Shown in pieces: positions 45,805 through 54,504 of a DNA stretch of 64,000 nucleotides (positions are counted from its first letter, which is position 1; the number at the start of each line of letters is the position of its first letter). Under the pieces are notes generated by a model. It saw only the letters and a program-made list of their open reading frames with translations, was not told the origin of the DNA and did not search any database. Source of the DNA: an uncultured Clostridia bacterium. Lineage in GTDB: Bacteria; Bacillota; Clostridia; Oscillospirales; Acutalibacteraceae. The position numbers and the translations under genes are program-made. The stretch is from assembly GCA_947369085.1 (NCBI GenBank), contig CANBJR010000006.1:1-64000 (forward strand). The letters run 5' to 3'.

Positions 45805-46212
45805 TTAGTGACAACCGCCGCAGGTTTCGCAGCTGCCTGAGCAAGATGACTGCGAATAATCAGCAGTTTCGGGGTCAGCACCCTCGCAGGACTGCTGAAC
45901 AATTGCAAGCACTCTGTTAGCAACAACGTCAAATGCTTCCTTAGCATCATTGTAAGCAATCATATTTTCATTAGACATAATTTTTGAATATACTTCTCTC
46001 ATTTCAGTATTAAGCTGTGCAAGCTTGTCCTGATCTCTTTCCTTTTTAGAAGCCTCATTATTGATTGCCATTCTTTTAAGGTTAAACTCACCGATTAATC
46101 CCTGAAGTTCTGTATCGGCGTCCGCTTTTGTTTGAACTTCTTGTAATTTGATGTATGACTCCTCTTTTTGAATTGCTTTTCCAAGCTCTCTTGCCATTGT
46201 AATAATATCCAT
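45805..46212 (-). CDS. YlbF/YmcA-family protein with Cys-rich tail
   Basis: 135 residues: a helical YlbF-type domain (MDIITMARELGKAIQKEE, then KADADTELQGLIGEFN and MSNENMIAYNDAKEAFD) and a tail with Cys spaced CSGSCETCGGC. In Bacillus, YlbF, YmcA and YaaT form a complex that carries iron-sulfur clusters and controls RNase Y and developmental phosphorelay. The Cys tail is a likely cluster or metal site (inference). It lies between miaB and mutS, the spot ymcA holds in Bacillus. Confidence 0.85.
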   Translation of the reverse strand: MDIITMARELGKAIQKEESYIKLQEVQTKADADTELQGLIGEFNLKRMAINNEASKKERDQDKLAQLNTEMREVYSKIMSNENMIAYNDAKEAFDVVANRVLAIVQQSCEGADPETADYSQSSCSGSCETCGGCH

Positions 46213-46232
46213 AGTTTTTTCCTCCGAATTTA

Positions 46233-47645
46233 TTATACTAATTCTCCCTTGAGAATCCAGTTACGTGCTTTTGTTATTTTGACATTTATGAATGTACCGA
46301 TTAAATCGACAGGTGCTTTAAGCTCGACAATTATATTTCCGCTTGTTCTGCCTGTCAATTCACCGTTTTTGCCTGTTTCCCCTTCAATAAGAACCTTTTC
46401 TGTTTTTCCAACCATAGAAGAACAACGTTTTGCAGCAATTTCCTCCTGAACATCAAGCAGTTCTCTAAACCACTTTGACTTTTCTTCATAAGGTATAGGA
46501 TCGTCCATTTTTTCAGCAGGCGTGCCGACTCTGGGTGAAAAGATAAATGTAAAAAGCGATGTAAATTCAACCTCTTTTATCAATGAAAGAGTTTCTTTAA
46601 AATCTTCATAAGTTTCTCCGGGAAAGCCGACGATTATATCACTTGTAAGAGAAACATCTTCAATTTTTTCTTTAGCATAATTGACAATTTCAAGATATTT
46701 TTTTCTGTCATAATGCCTGTTCATCGCTTTTAAGATTCTGTCAGAACCGCTTTGGAACGGTAAGTGAAGGTGCTTGCTTATGTGCGTTCCGTTTGCAATC
46801 GCATCTATAAGCTCCTTTGAACAATCTCTCGGATGAGAGGTCATAAACCTAAGCCAATAGTCACCGTCAATTGAATCAATCTCGTTTATCAGATTTGCAA
46901 AATTCACACCGTCAGGCAGGTTTTTGCCGTAGGAGTTTACATTCTGCCCAAGGAGTGTAATGTCTTTATAACCACTTTGAATCATTTCTCTTGCTTCGGA
47001 AACGATTGTGTTCTTGTCACGGCTACGTTCACGTCCTCTTACGTATGGAACAATACAGTAAGTACAGAAGTTATTGCATCCGTACATTATAGGCAGCCAA
47101 CCTTTAAAACTGCCGTCACGTCTTACAGGAATACCCTCATACAGCTTGTTGTCATCGTTTCCGCGTTCAACAATACGTTTTCCATTCACAAGTGAATTAT
47201 ACACCAGTTCTGGGAAATGATGGAGTGAGTGAGTTCCGAATACAAGACCGACAAAAGGGAAGCTGTTGTATATTCTGTTAGCAATATGCTCCTGTTCCAT
47301 CATACAACCACAGAGAGCAATCAGAATTTGCGGGTGTTTTCTTTTTAGATTCTTGAGAGCGCCTACGTTGCCAAAAACTCTGTCTTCTGCGTGTTCTCGA
47401 ACTGCGCAGGTATTAAAAAGAATAAAGTCAGCTTCATCGGGTGCGTCAACAAAATCAAATCCGGACTGGGCAAGCATACCCTTTATTTTTTCACTGTCGG
47501 CAACATTTTGCTGACAGCCGTATGTTCTTACAAAAGCAAGCGGTTTCTCGCCTCGTTTTCTAATTTCCATAATTTCAGCAATCAGTTTCATATACTCAGA
47601 TTGCTTTTCAGACAGTTTATCAGCCGGATTTATGATATCAGCCAA
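46233..47645 (-). CDS. miaB: tRNA-2-methylthio-N6-dimethylallyladenosine synthase
   Basis: Radical-SAM methylthiotransferase finishing ms2i6A37. The N-terminal UPF0004 cluster Cys are in TYGCQQNVADSE, FNTCAVREHAED and ALCGCMMEQ. The radical-SAM CxxxCxxC is in GCNNFCTYCIVPYVRGRERS near 190, and a TRAM domain is at the end. The start is probably the TTG at 47645 (ADIINPADKL), with AAGGAGG 8 nt ahead, giving 470 residues. The track start and the ATG at 47666 lack ribosome sites. Confidence 0.96.
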   Translation of the reverse strand: MADIINPADKLSEKQSEYMKLIAEIMEIRKRGEKPLAFVRTYGCQQNVADSEKIKGMLAQSGFDFVDAPDEADFILFNTCAVREHAEDRVFGNVGALKNLKRKHPQILIALCGCMMEQEHIANRIYNSFPFVGLVFGTHSLHHFPELVYNSLVNGKRIVERGNDDNKLYEGIPVRRDGSFKGWLPIMYGCNNFCTYCIVPYVRGRERSRDKNTIVSEAREMIQSGYKDITLLGQNVNSYGKNLPDGVNFANLINEIDSIDGDYWLRFMTSHPRDCSKELIDAIANGTHISKHLHLPFQSGSDRILKAMNRHYDRKKYLEIVNYAKEKIEDVSLTSDIIVGFPGETYEDFKETLSLIKEVEFTSLFTFIFSPRVGTPAEKMDDPIPYEEKSKWFRELLDVQEEIAAKRCSSMVGKTEKVLIEGETGKNGELTGRTSGNIIVELKAPVDLIGTFINVKITKARNWILKGELV

Positions 47646-47681
47646 ATAAATGCCCTCCTTACCCATTGTATTAACTGTTTT

Positions 47682-47710
47682 AGTATACCACAAATTATAT
47701 CGTTTTTCAA
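47682..47710 (-). promoter_or_regulatory. Promoter of the miaB-ylbF-mutS-mutL-miaA unit
   Basis: Minus strand TTGAAA (47710-47705), a 17-bp spacer, TATACT (47687-47682), giving a leader of about 30 nt to the TTG start. Confidence 0.75.
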
Positions 47711-47797
47711 TATTTTTCACATGGATTTCAAATTATTACGACTATTTCTAATACAGAAGTATAGATTTATATTATCACGCGTAACTAATTAAAATCT

Positions 47798-47825
47798 ATA
47801 TAAAATTCATACAGAAATTTTATAT
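47798..47825 (-). terminator. Terminator after the Big_2/LVIVD gene
   Basis: 10-bp AT-rich stem ATATAAAATT/AATTTTATAT with an 8-nt loop, 29 bp after the stop; minus strand continues AGATTTTAATT. Confidence 0.5.
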
Positions 47826-47853
47826 TTTTCAAAGCTGTCCCTTTAGTATTTCG

Positions 47854-50706
47854 TTATAATCCCCGATACATTGTAAGATTGCCTCCCTGAAACTCTGTAC
47901 CCACAAATGCCCTGCCGTCATCGGTTGACAAAACACTGCATACTTTGGTTGCCCCTGTATCTAAATTACCTAAAAAATCAGGCTGAGAAGGATTACTTAA
48001 AGACCAGACAGATATGCCCTTATCAAAATTATCCATTATAAGATGATTTTTTGTAATTGCTATGCTTTGAGGAGAAGTTTCGCCGCCCGCGTTAACCGTT
48101 CTATACTCGTTTGGAATAGTATATATTTTTGTCTGCACGTTGTTAATATTACTAACGTTCAGAACTGCAACTCCTGCTATGGTGTTCTCAAGGTCATTCG
48201 TTTTACCGTGTAAGGGCGCAACAGTACAGTAAATATAGGGAAAATTACATACTAATCCCATGGTGTGATTTGTAGCTTGGTTAAGATTATTGTTTGATAT
48301 CTGCCTGATATTGCAAGTGTAAACACAAACAGGAGCGTCAGGTGTTGATAAATCATAAATCTTCACCAAATCTCGATCGTAACCTGATATTGCAAGATAA
48401 ACCGTTGTACCGTCAGTGTAAAAAGCAGGCTTTTGAAATTCTGTAACGCCCTCACCGCTTGCAGATTCTATACAAGACTGCGCTCTATTGTCATATTTAT
48501 ACAATAACGTTGGATTATCCGGTGTTGTCGAAATATCATACAACAACCAACCTCCTATCTGTTGAGTGACGCATAAATACTTATCATTATACGTTGCCGC
48601 ATTATGCGATTTGCCATAATACCTCGTACCATTTCCGTCACCCGGGTTGTAAGATTCTCGGGAATATGTAATTGTGTTTTTTAAAGTAAAATCATTCAAA
48701 TTTATTATATCAAGATAGCCGCCAATATCTGTATCACTGTCAAACGACGTGAATGTCCCTCCTTTTTGGTCACGATATGGCACATAGAGATATCCATTGC
48801 CGGCTGCCATACCTCTGGTGTAAACTTTGGCGTGTCCACCAACAGTTTTCACTAAAGTTGGTGCAGACTCATCACTAATATCAACTTTTGACACTGCTTG
48901 CTTAGCGTTACTGCAATGATACAAATATTTATCATCAACATACAACGCTCTTGTGCTGCCGGCGGTATTCATTGATAAAGGCTGAGTCAATGTTTTTAAT
49001 AAGTCTTGAAACTCAGCATCTAAATTTCTTACTACATTAACAATACATTGGTCAAAAAGACCTGATGATGTCTTAGCTGTAATTATTGCTGAACCGATTG
49101 ATTTTCCTGTTATCTGACCACTGTTATCTACAGAAACTATGTCGGAATCAGAGCTTGTAAAGAAAATGTTTTGCTGTTCACAGCCCAAAGGAGACAAGGT
49201 GTATGACAATTTACAGCTATCACCCACCTTTAGATCAGTTACTGAATTTGTGTTAAGGTCAAGAGAGGTAGCCTTTATTTTTACCTTAACATTACAACAT
49301 GCAGTCTTACCATTATAAAGTTTAATTGTAACCGTTGCTTTTCCCTTACTTTTTGCAGATATAATAGCCTTGTTTCCACTACCCTTGGTAACTTCCGCAA
49401 CGTTTAAATTTGAGCTGCTCCAATTGAGATTTGAAGCGTTTGCATAACTCCCACTATTGGTATATTCAGAAATTGTATAACTTTCACCACTGTATAATGT
49501 AAGGTTTGATGGATTAACATTAACACTGGTCGGAGCAGATTTTACTGTCACATTACAAGCAGCTGTCCTTCCGTTATAAAGTGTAATTGTGATTTTTGCC
49601 GTTCCTGTACTTTTTGCAGTTAAATTAGCCTTATTTCCAATGCCCTTTGCAACAGAAACGATATTTGAATCCGAACTGCTCCACTTTAGGAAAGAAGCAT
49701 TTGCGTAGCTACCGCTGTTTGTAGTTTCAGATACAGTACAGGTTTCCCCCATACCAAGAGTAAAACTTGTAGGATTAATTTTTACACTTGAAGGTGCAGA
49801 TTTGACTGTAACCTTACAGGTCGCTGTTTTTCCGTTGTAAAGAGTGATTTTTATTGTAGAAGTTCCTGATTTTTTGGCTGTCAGAGTAGCCTTGTTAGCA
49901 CTGCCTTTGGTAAAAGTTACAACATTTGAATTTGAATTACTCCACTCAAGATTTGAAGAATTCGCGTAACTCCCACTGTTGGTGCTTTCGCTGATTGTGT
50001 ATTTTTCTCCTACACCCAAAATCAGATTTGACGGGTTAATGGTTACACTTGTAGGAGCAGGCTTTACCGTTATCTTACAGCTTGCTGTCTTTCCGTTGTA
50101 GAGTGTGATTTTAACTGTAGTTGTACCTGTTCCTTTTGCAGTAATGGTTGCTTTGTTGCTGACACCTTTTTTTACAGTAGCAACATTTGGATTTGAACTG
50201 CTCCATTTTAAGTTATCTGCGTTTGCATAGCTACCATTGTTAGTACACTCACTAATCTGGAAATTCTCACCAACTCCCAAGGTTGCGCTGCTAGTATTCA
50301 AATTCACACTGTTTGGTGCGAACTTTACCGTTACTTTGCAGCTTGCAGTTTTGCCATTTTTTGTGGTTGCCTTTATTGTTGTTACTCCGGTGCTTTTTGC
50401 AGTTACCATGCCACTTTTAACCATTGCCACACTTGTATTTGAACTGGACCACGTTACACTTGAGTTCTCATTTGAGGGAGTAGTCGTGCTTGTAAGCTTG
50501 TAGTTTTCTCCTATTCCAAGTATGATTGAGGTTTTATCCAAAGATACTCCTGCAACAACAGTGCGAGTTGTAGCTGCGCTGTAATTTAGAGATGTTATTT
50601 CTATTGTCAAAACTACGCATATTATTACTGTAAACAATGTTAGAAGCATAGTAGTTAATTGTATATACTGTTTATTTGTCTTTAATTTCTTAATTTCCGT
50701 TTTCAT
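47854..50706 (-). CDS. Large secreted protein: six Big_2 Ig-like domains plus LVIVD-type beta-propeller
   Basis: 950 residues. A signal-anchor lies near 18-40, then six bacterial Ig-like (Big_2) domains from about 52 to 562, each ending in a T-T-x-T-x-NGKTA-C-x-V-x-V pattern. A C-terminal domain (about 565-950) of repeated blades resembles LVIVD/YVTN propellers (LYVDDKYLYHCSNAKQAVSK, YLYVPYRDQKG, LDIINLNDFTLKN, VYLAISGYDRDLVKIYDLST). Domains 2-5 repeat at exactly 87 residues and are close in sequence. No sortase or wall-binding motif is seen, so it is secreted or held by the N-terminal segment. A stalk-and-head adhesin or glycan-binding role is inference. Confidence 0.88.
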   Translation of the reverse strand: MKTEIKKLKTNKQYIQLTTMLLTLFTVIICVVLTIEITSLNYSAATTRTVVAGVSLDKTSIILGIGENYKLTSTTTPSNENSSVTWSSSNTSVAMVKSGMVTAKSTGVTTIKATTKNGKTASCKVTVKFAPNSVNLNTSSATLGVGENFQISECTNNGSYANADNLKWSSSNPNVATVKKGVSNKATITAKGTGTTTVKITLYNGKTASCKITVKPAPTSVTINPSNLILGVGEKYTISESTNSGSYANSSNLEWSNSNSNVVTFTKGSANKATLTAKKSGTSTIKITLYNGKTATCKVTVKSAPSSVKINPTSFTLGMGETCTVSETTNSGSYANASFLKWSSSDSNIVSVAKGIGNKANLTAKSTGTAKITITLYNGRTAACNVTVKSAPTSVNVNPSNLTLYSGESYTISEYTNSGSYANASNLNWSSSNLNVAEVTKGSGNKAIISAKSKGKATVTIKLYNGKTACCNVKVKIKATSLDLNTNSVTDLKVGDSCKLSYTLSPLGCEQQNIFFTSSDSDIVSVDNSGQITGKSIGSAIITAKTSSGLFDQCIVNVVRNLDAEFQDLLKTLTQPLSMNTAGSTRALYVDDKYLYHCSNAKQAVSKVDISDESAPTLVKTVGGHAKVYTRGMAAGNGYLYVPYRDQKGGTFTSFDSDTDIGGYLDIINLNDFTLKNTITYSRESYNPGDGNGTRYYGKSHNAATYNDKYLCVTQQIGGWLLYDISTTPDNPTLLYKYDNRAQSCIESASGEGVTEFQKPAFYTDGTTVYLAISGYDRDLVKIYDLSTPDAPVCVYTCNIRQISNNNLNQATNHTMGLVCNFPYIYCTVAPLHGKTNDLENTIAGVAVLNVSNINNVQTKIYTIPNEYRTVNAGGETSPQSIAITKNHLIMDNFDKGISVWSLSNPSQPDFLGNLDTGATKVCSVLSTDDGRAFVGTEFQGGNLTMYRGL
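49273..50316 (-). repeat. Four tandem 261-bp coding repeats (Big_2 domains 2-5)
   Basis: Residues 131, 218, 305 and 392 begin successive units (PNSV, PTSV, PSSV, PTSV), each exactly 87 residues long. GSYAN and TLYNG or KLYNG recur at fixed places. The DNA copies remain visibly alike, so unit gain or loss by recombination is possible. Confidence 0.85.
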
Positions 50707-50772
50707 AAAATACCCTCAAAATAAAAAATAGTATAATATTATTGAAATTTACATTACGTAGTATTATTTAAT

Positions 50773-50801
50773 ATTATATAACATTATAAATTTATCCACA
50801 A
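50773..50801 (-). promoter_or_regulatory. Promoter of the Big_2/LVIVD gene
   Basis: Minus strand TTGTGG (50801-50796), a 17-bp spacer, TATAAT (50778-50773), 66 bp before the ATG. The gene appears to be its own transcription unit. Confidence 0.6.
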
Positions 50802-50843
50802 TACGCAAATGTGATAAAAAATAAAATTTAATACGTTTATAAG

Positions 50844-51491
50844 TTAATATGTTCTGTAAAGATTTCCGTAAGATGACGGGATTTCTCCTACTATTACGGA
50901 CTGTGCAATTTCAAAATCTGTTGTAAAGGTAATATTTCCCGAATAGTCAAGCGAGGTTGTCATAATTTTTGAAGTCAACATAAGTCTGATATGGTGCACT
51001 GTCTGGTTTATTCCCGCTTGTTCAAATGTGCTTACAATTTCAGAAGAAAAACTGCCGGTTAAGTTAAAACTCAAGGTAATTGACGGACCCCAGTTTGAAA
51101 GCACAGTAACATTTGTAAAAGCGCCTATAGGAATATCAATTTCATTGTCATAAACCTTAGCAATTTCTTCCTGAACCGATTTTGTAATTTCAGACTTTAT
51201 TTTGTTAATTTTGATTGAATCGGTTTCAATTGACTGGACCTTACCATCTTCCGAATATTTTATTTTAGCTATATCATCATAGTTATAGCCAAGTTTTTCA
51301 AGCGTTGAATTTGCCGCGTCACAGACGGAATTTACAGACAGAATTTCTGCCTGTATTCTGATATATTCAGGTCTGAAATCAGAAAGATGTATTTCACAGA
51401 ATACAACGAGAGATAAAATAATTAAAAAAATCGACAGCAAAATTCGCCTTAAAATTTTGAATTTTCTTTTACGATGTCTGTTGTAGAGCAA
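50844..51491 (-). CDS. yunB: Sporulation protein YunB
   Basis: 215 residues: basic start (RHRKRKFKILRR), one membrane segment (about 16-35), and an external domain with the family's IRIQAEILSVNSVCDAANST, IPIGAFTNVTVLSNWGPSI and LMLTSKIMTTSLDYSGN followed by FEIAQSVIVGEIPSSY. In Bacillus yunB is a mother-cell sporulation gene needed for normal spore formation. The TTG start is supported by GAGGGG at 7 nt; that ribosome site is also the 3' arm of the upstream gene's terminator. Confidence 0.88.
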   Translation of the reverse strand: MLYNRHRKRKFKILRRILLSIFLIILSLVVFCEIHLSDFRPEYIRIQAEILSVNSVCDAANSTLEKLGYNYDDIAKIKYSEDGKVQSIETDSIKINKIKSEITKSVQEEIAKVYDNEIDIPIGAFTNVTVLSNWGPSITLSFNLTGSFSSEIVSTFEQAGINQTVHHIRLMLTSKIMTTSLDYSGNITFTTDFEIAQSVIVGEIPSSYGNLYRTY

Positions 51492-51526
51492 AAAAACACC
51501 CCTCGTACATTTTATACAAGAGGTGT
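51490..51526 (-). terminator. Terminator of the CD1247-type gene; its 3' arm is the yunB ribosome site
   Basis: 12-bp stem ACACCTCTTGTA/TACGAGGGGTGT (two G-U pairs) with a 7-nt loop, then seven T on the minus strand. GAGGGG in the 3' arm lies 7 nt before the yunB TTG. Confidence 0.85.
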
Positions 51527-51541
51527 AAATTTGTGAATTAA

Positions 51542-52009
51542 TTATTCAATGTCTTCGTCATCACAGCAGCCACAGGTGCATCCTTCTTCTGAACAACAGC
51601 CGTCCTCGTCGAATAAGTCTGAAAAATCAAACTCGAGAAGTTCGCCGCAATTCGGGCATTCAATTTCGCCCTCAAGAAGAACATCTTCGGAAACATTGAG
51701 TTTCTGTCCGCAAGCACCGCAGGTTACTTCATAAAAAGGATTGTCTTCATCCTCAAAATCGCAACAGTCGCAGTCATCATCTTCTTCATCGTCGTAAATG
51801 TCGGATTCAACATCTGCGAGATCCTGGTCGATTTCGTCAACCTGTGCGCTTAAATCATCGTAAAGGTCCTCCATATCGCTTACAGAATAAGCCATATCGT
51901 CAAGAAGCTCAACAATTGCGTTAATTACCTTTACCTCGGGCTTTGACTCGTCAAGGTTAAGACCTTCGGCAAGTCCTTTGATGTAAGAAATTTTTTCAGT
52001 TAAATTCAT
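51542..52009 (-). CDS. CD1247-type protein with zinc ribbon and acidic Cys-rich segments
   Basis: 155 residues. The N-terminal helical region MNLTEKISYIKGLAEGLNLD to about 70 matches the clostridial CD1247 N-terminal domain by its wording (from memory). It is followed by Asp/Glu-Cys-rich CDCCDFEDED, a zinc ribbon CGACGQKL...CPNCGELLEF (about 95-125), and another Cys-rich tail CCSEEGCTCGCC. Overall very acidic. Role unknown; the Cys pairs suggest metal binding. It follows efp by 18 bp and ends the aroQ-pepQ-efp stretch. Confidence 0.75.
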   Translation of the reverse strand: MNLTEKISYIKGLAEGLNLDESKPEVKVINAIVELLDDMAYSVSDMEDLYDDLSAQVDEIDQDLADVESDIYDDEEDDDCDCCDFEDEDNPFYEVTCGACGQKLNVSEDVLLEGEIECPNCGELLEFDFSDLFDEDGCCSEEGCTCGCCDDEDIE

Positions 52010-52027
52010 AATAAACTCCTGCAGAGA

Positions 52028-52585
52028 TTAAGCTCTGCCCATATATTCGCCTGTTCTTGTGTCAATCTGAATAACCTCGCCCTCGTCAATAAAGAGAGGA
52101 ACTTTGATTTCAGCACCAGTTTCAAGAGTAGCAGGCTTTGTAGCGTTTGTAGCAGTGTCACCTTTAAAGCCGGGGTCAGTCTTTGTAACCTGAAGCTCAA
52201 CAAAGTTAGGCGGTTCTACACCGAAAACACTTCCTTTGTAAGAAAGAACCTTGCAAACCATATTCTCTTTAACGAACTTGAAGTTGTCGCCGAGAACGCT
52301 TTTGTTAATCGGGATCTGCTCCCAAGTTTCGGTATCCATAAAGTAGTAAAGGTCACCGTCGGAGTAGCTGTATTCCATATCCTTTCTGTCAATAAATGCA
52401 GTCGGATATTTATCGTTGGGGTTGAAAGTTTTTTCTACAACCGCACCTGTAATAACATTTCTGATTTTTGTTCTAACGAACGCAGCACCTTTACCTGGCT
52501 TTACATGCTGGAACTCAATAATTGAAACAACCTGTCCGTCCATTTCAAATGTAACGCCGTTTCTGAAATCACCTGCTGATATCAT
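52028..52585 (-). CDS. efp: Elongation factor P
   Basis: Relieves ribosome stalling at polyproline. The three-domain 185-residue form is seen, with the tRNA-reaching loop [17 protein letters not shown]; the Lys in PGKG is the residue modified in other lineages. Domain II has [19 protein letters not shown], and the signature near the end is [20 protein letters not shown]. It lies downstream of pepQ and aroQ as in Bacillus. Confidence 0.98.
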   Translation of the reverse strand: MISAGDFRNGVTFEMDGQVVSIIEFQHVKPGKGAAFVRTKIRNVITGAVVEKTFNPNDKYPTAFIDRKDMEYSYSDGDLYYFMDTETWEQIPINKSVLGDNFKFVKENMVCKVLSYKGSVFGVEPPNFVELQVTKTDPGFKGDTATNATKPATLETGAEIKVPLFIDEGEVIQIDTRTGEYMGRA

Positions 52586-52682
52586 TAGTAATACCTCCTA
52601 AAATTATGATTATACGCCAAAAAGCATTGCCGTAATATAACAATTAACATTATACATAAAAAGCTGAAAAAATGCAAGTGTT

Positions 52683-53774
52683 TTATAGAATTATAAGCTC
52701 TTTTGGTAAAGAAACAAAATTTTTACAGCTATTTTCGGTCACACAAACCATATCTTCAATTCTTACTCCAAACTTTTCGGGCAAATAAATACCGGGTTCA
52801 TCAGTAATAATCATACCGCTTTTAAGTTTTATATTGTTTTTTGGAGAAACATTAGGAGCTTCGTGTATGTCAAGGCCCACTCCGTGACCCGTTGAATGGC
52901 CGAAATATTTGCCGTAACCTGCATTTTCTATAATATCTCTTGCGGTTTTATCAACTTCACCGCATAAAACACCGTTTTTGATTTTTTCAAGAGCCGCAAG
53001 TTGGGCTTTTAGTACAATGCCGTAAATTTCCTGCATTTCATCTGTTGCAAATCCGACAGCGACTGTTCTCGTTGTGTCGCTGTGATAACCCTCATATGCT
53101 GCTCCGATGTCAAATGTAAAGAAATCTCCTGATTTTACAATATCATCAGAAGGAACACCGTGTGGAAGTGAAGTTTTTTTGCCTGTTATTGTGATAAGAT
53201 CAAATGAGATGTCCTCCGCCCCATTCATCTTCATTAAAAATTCAAGTCGAGCTGCAATTTCTTTTTCACTAACACCGACTGTAAGATAATTTAAAACTTC
53301 ATAGTAAGATTTTTCAGTGATTTTCTGCGCCTTTTGTATTTTCTTTATCTCAGTTTCGTCTTTGATTATGCGAAGATTTGAAACAGCATTATCAAGAACA
53401 GATGAATTGTCACACTCAATTTTATTCTCATTAAATAATGATTTAAAAGAATTAAAACGTGCTACTGTGATATCGGACACTTCAAAATATAGCTTGTCAA
53501 TACTGTTTTCTTTAAGAACTTTCAACAAATCTGCACCAAGACGGCTAAAACATATTACTTCGCAGCAGCTTGATTTTTTTCTTGCTGCTTCAATGTATCT
53601 GAAATCAACAAAAAGAAACACTTTTTCTGTTGTTACAAGCATAACACCTTCACTGTTAAAAAAGCCGCAAAGATATCCTATATTCTTTTGATTAGTAATA
53701 AACAAAGCTTCATCACTGCTTTGTAATACTGATTTTAACGCAGTAATTCTTTTATAGAATAATTCATCATTCAT
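52683..53774 (-). CDS. Xaa-Pro peptidase (M24 family)
   Basis: Metallopeptidase cutting before or after proline. The N-terminal creatinase-like domain (1-130) is followed by a pita-bread domain with the five metal ligands in FDIGAAYEGYHSDTTRT, GHSTGHGVGLDIHE, ITDEPGIYLP and GVRIEDMVCV. 363 residues, like YqhT. The start overlaps the aroQ end by one base. Confidence 0.95.
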   Translation of the reverse strand: MNDELFYKRITALKSVLQSSDEALFITNQKNIGYLCGFFNSEGVMLVTTEKVFLFVDFRYIEAARKKSSCCEVICFSRLGADLLKVLKENSIDKLYFEVSDITVARFNSFKSLFNENKIECDNSSVLDNAVSNLRIIKDETEIKKIQKAQKITEKSYYEVLNYLTVGVSEKEIAARLEFLMKMNGAEDISFDLITITGKKTSLPHGVPSDDIVKSGDFFTFDIGAAYEGYHSDTTRTVAVGFATDEMQEIYGIVLKAQLAALEKIKNGVLCGEVDKTARDIIENAGYGKYFGHSTGHGVGLDIHEAPNVSPKNNIKLKSGMIITDEPGIYLPEKFGVRIEDMVCVTENSCKNFVSLPKELIIL

Positions 53775-54205
53775 TACATCAAATCCTTAAGTGCATGTAT
53801 TGCAAGAAAATAACTGTTTTTTCCGAATCCGGCAATTTGTCCTGCACACACAGGAGCAATTACAGACTTATGTCTGAATTCTTCTCTTGCATGAATATTA
53901 GACATATGCACCTCTACGAACGGAATTTTTATACTTGCTATTGCGTCACGCAGTGCATAGCTGTAGTGAGTAAGTGCACCTGCGTTGATCACCACACCGT
54001 TATAGCATTCCCTTGCTAAATGAATTTTATCAATTAAATCGCCCTCATGGTTTGACTGGAAAACATCAGCGCTAAAACCATTCTTTTCGGCATATTCTTT
54101 AATCTGAATTTCAATACTTTCTGAGCTTTCGGTACCATAAATTCCCTTTTCACGAACTCCGACCATATTAAGATTGGGACCTAATAAAACAAGAATTTTT
54201 TTCAT
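53774..54205 (-). CDS. aroQ: 3-dehydroquinate dehydratase, type II
   Basis: Shikimate-pathway dehydratase. LGPNLNMVGVREKGIYG carries the catalytic Tyr, VINAGALTHYSYALRDAI the Asn/Ala loop, VEVHMSNIHAREEFRHKSV the His, and IAGFGKNSYFLAIHAL closes it. 143 residues; dodecamer in the family. First gene of aroQ-pepQ-efp. Confidence 0.97.
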   Translation of the reverse strand: MKKILVLLGPNLNMVGVREKGIYGTESSESIEIQIKEYAEKNGFSADVFQSNHEGDLIDKIHLARECYNGVVINAGALTHYSYALRDAIASIKIPFVEVHMSNIHAREEFRHKSVIAPVCAGQIAGFGKNSYFLAIHALKDLM

Positions 54206-54228
54206 AGTTTCACCTTATTTAATAAAAA

Positions 54229-54263
54229 ATGACAAAAAGCGGACAGAATGCTCTGTCCGCTTT
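54229..54263 (-). terminator. rpsU terminator
   Basis: 12-bp perfect stem AAAGCGGACAGA/TCTGTCCGCTTT with a 4-nt loop, followed on the minus strand by TTGTCATTTTTTATT. Confidence 0.9.
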
Positions 54264-54269
54264 GTTTGG

Positions 54270-54446
54270 TTACCTGTATTTGCGTTTGCGAGCTGCTTCG
54301 GATTTCTTCTTACGCTTTACAGAGGGCTTTTCATAAGCTTCTCTCTTGCGAACCTCAGCAATAACGCCAGCTCTGGCACACTGCTTTTTGAATCTTCTTA
54401 ATGCACTTTCGAGTGATTCATTTTCCTTGAGTCTAATCTCTGCCAT
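54270..54446 (-). CDS. rpsU: Ribosomal protein S21 (bS21)
   Basis: Absent from the ORF track because it is 58 residues. The minus strand reads [20 protein letters not shown] followed by [38 protein letters not shown] and a TAA stop. This is the full S21 pattern with its basic C-terminus. It is part of the small subunit near the anti-Shine-Dalgarno end of 16S rRNA. GGGAGGGAAG precedes the ATG, and the unit has its own promoter and terminator. Confidence 0.97.
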   Translation of the reverse strand: MAEIRLKENESLESALRRFKKQCARAGVIAEVRKREAYEKPSVKRKKKSEAARKRKYR

Positions 54447-54504
54447 CTATCTTCCCTCCCATCTGCCATACAGCATGGGTACTTTGCATATAATTGCAAA
54501 ACTA

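Noticed and set aside
49273-50316. Regular repeats as a possible CRISPR array
   Set aside because: The 261-bp units are in-frame protein repeats; there are no short identical repeats with unique spacers and no cas genes.
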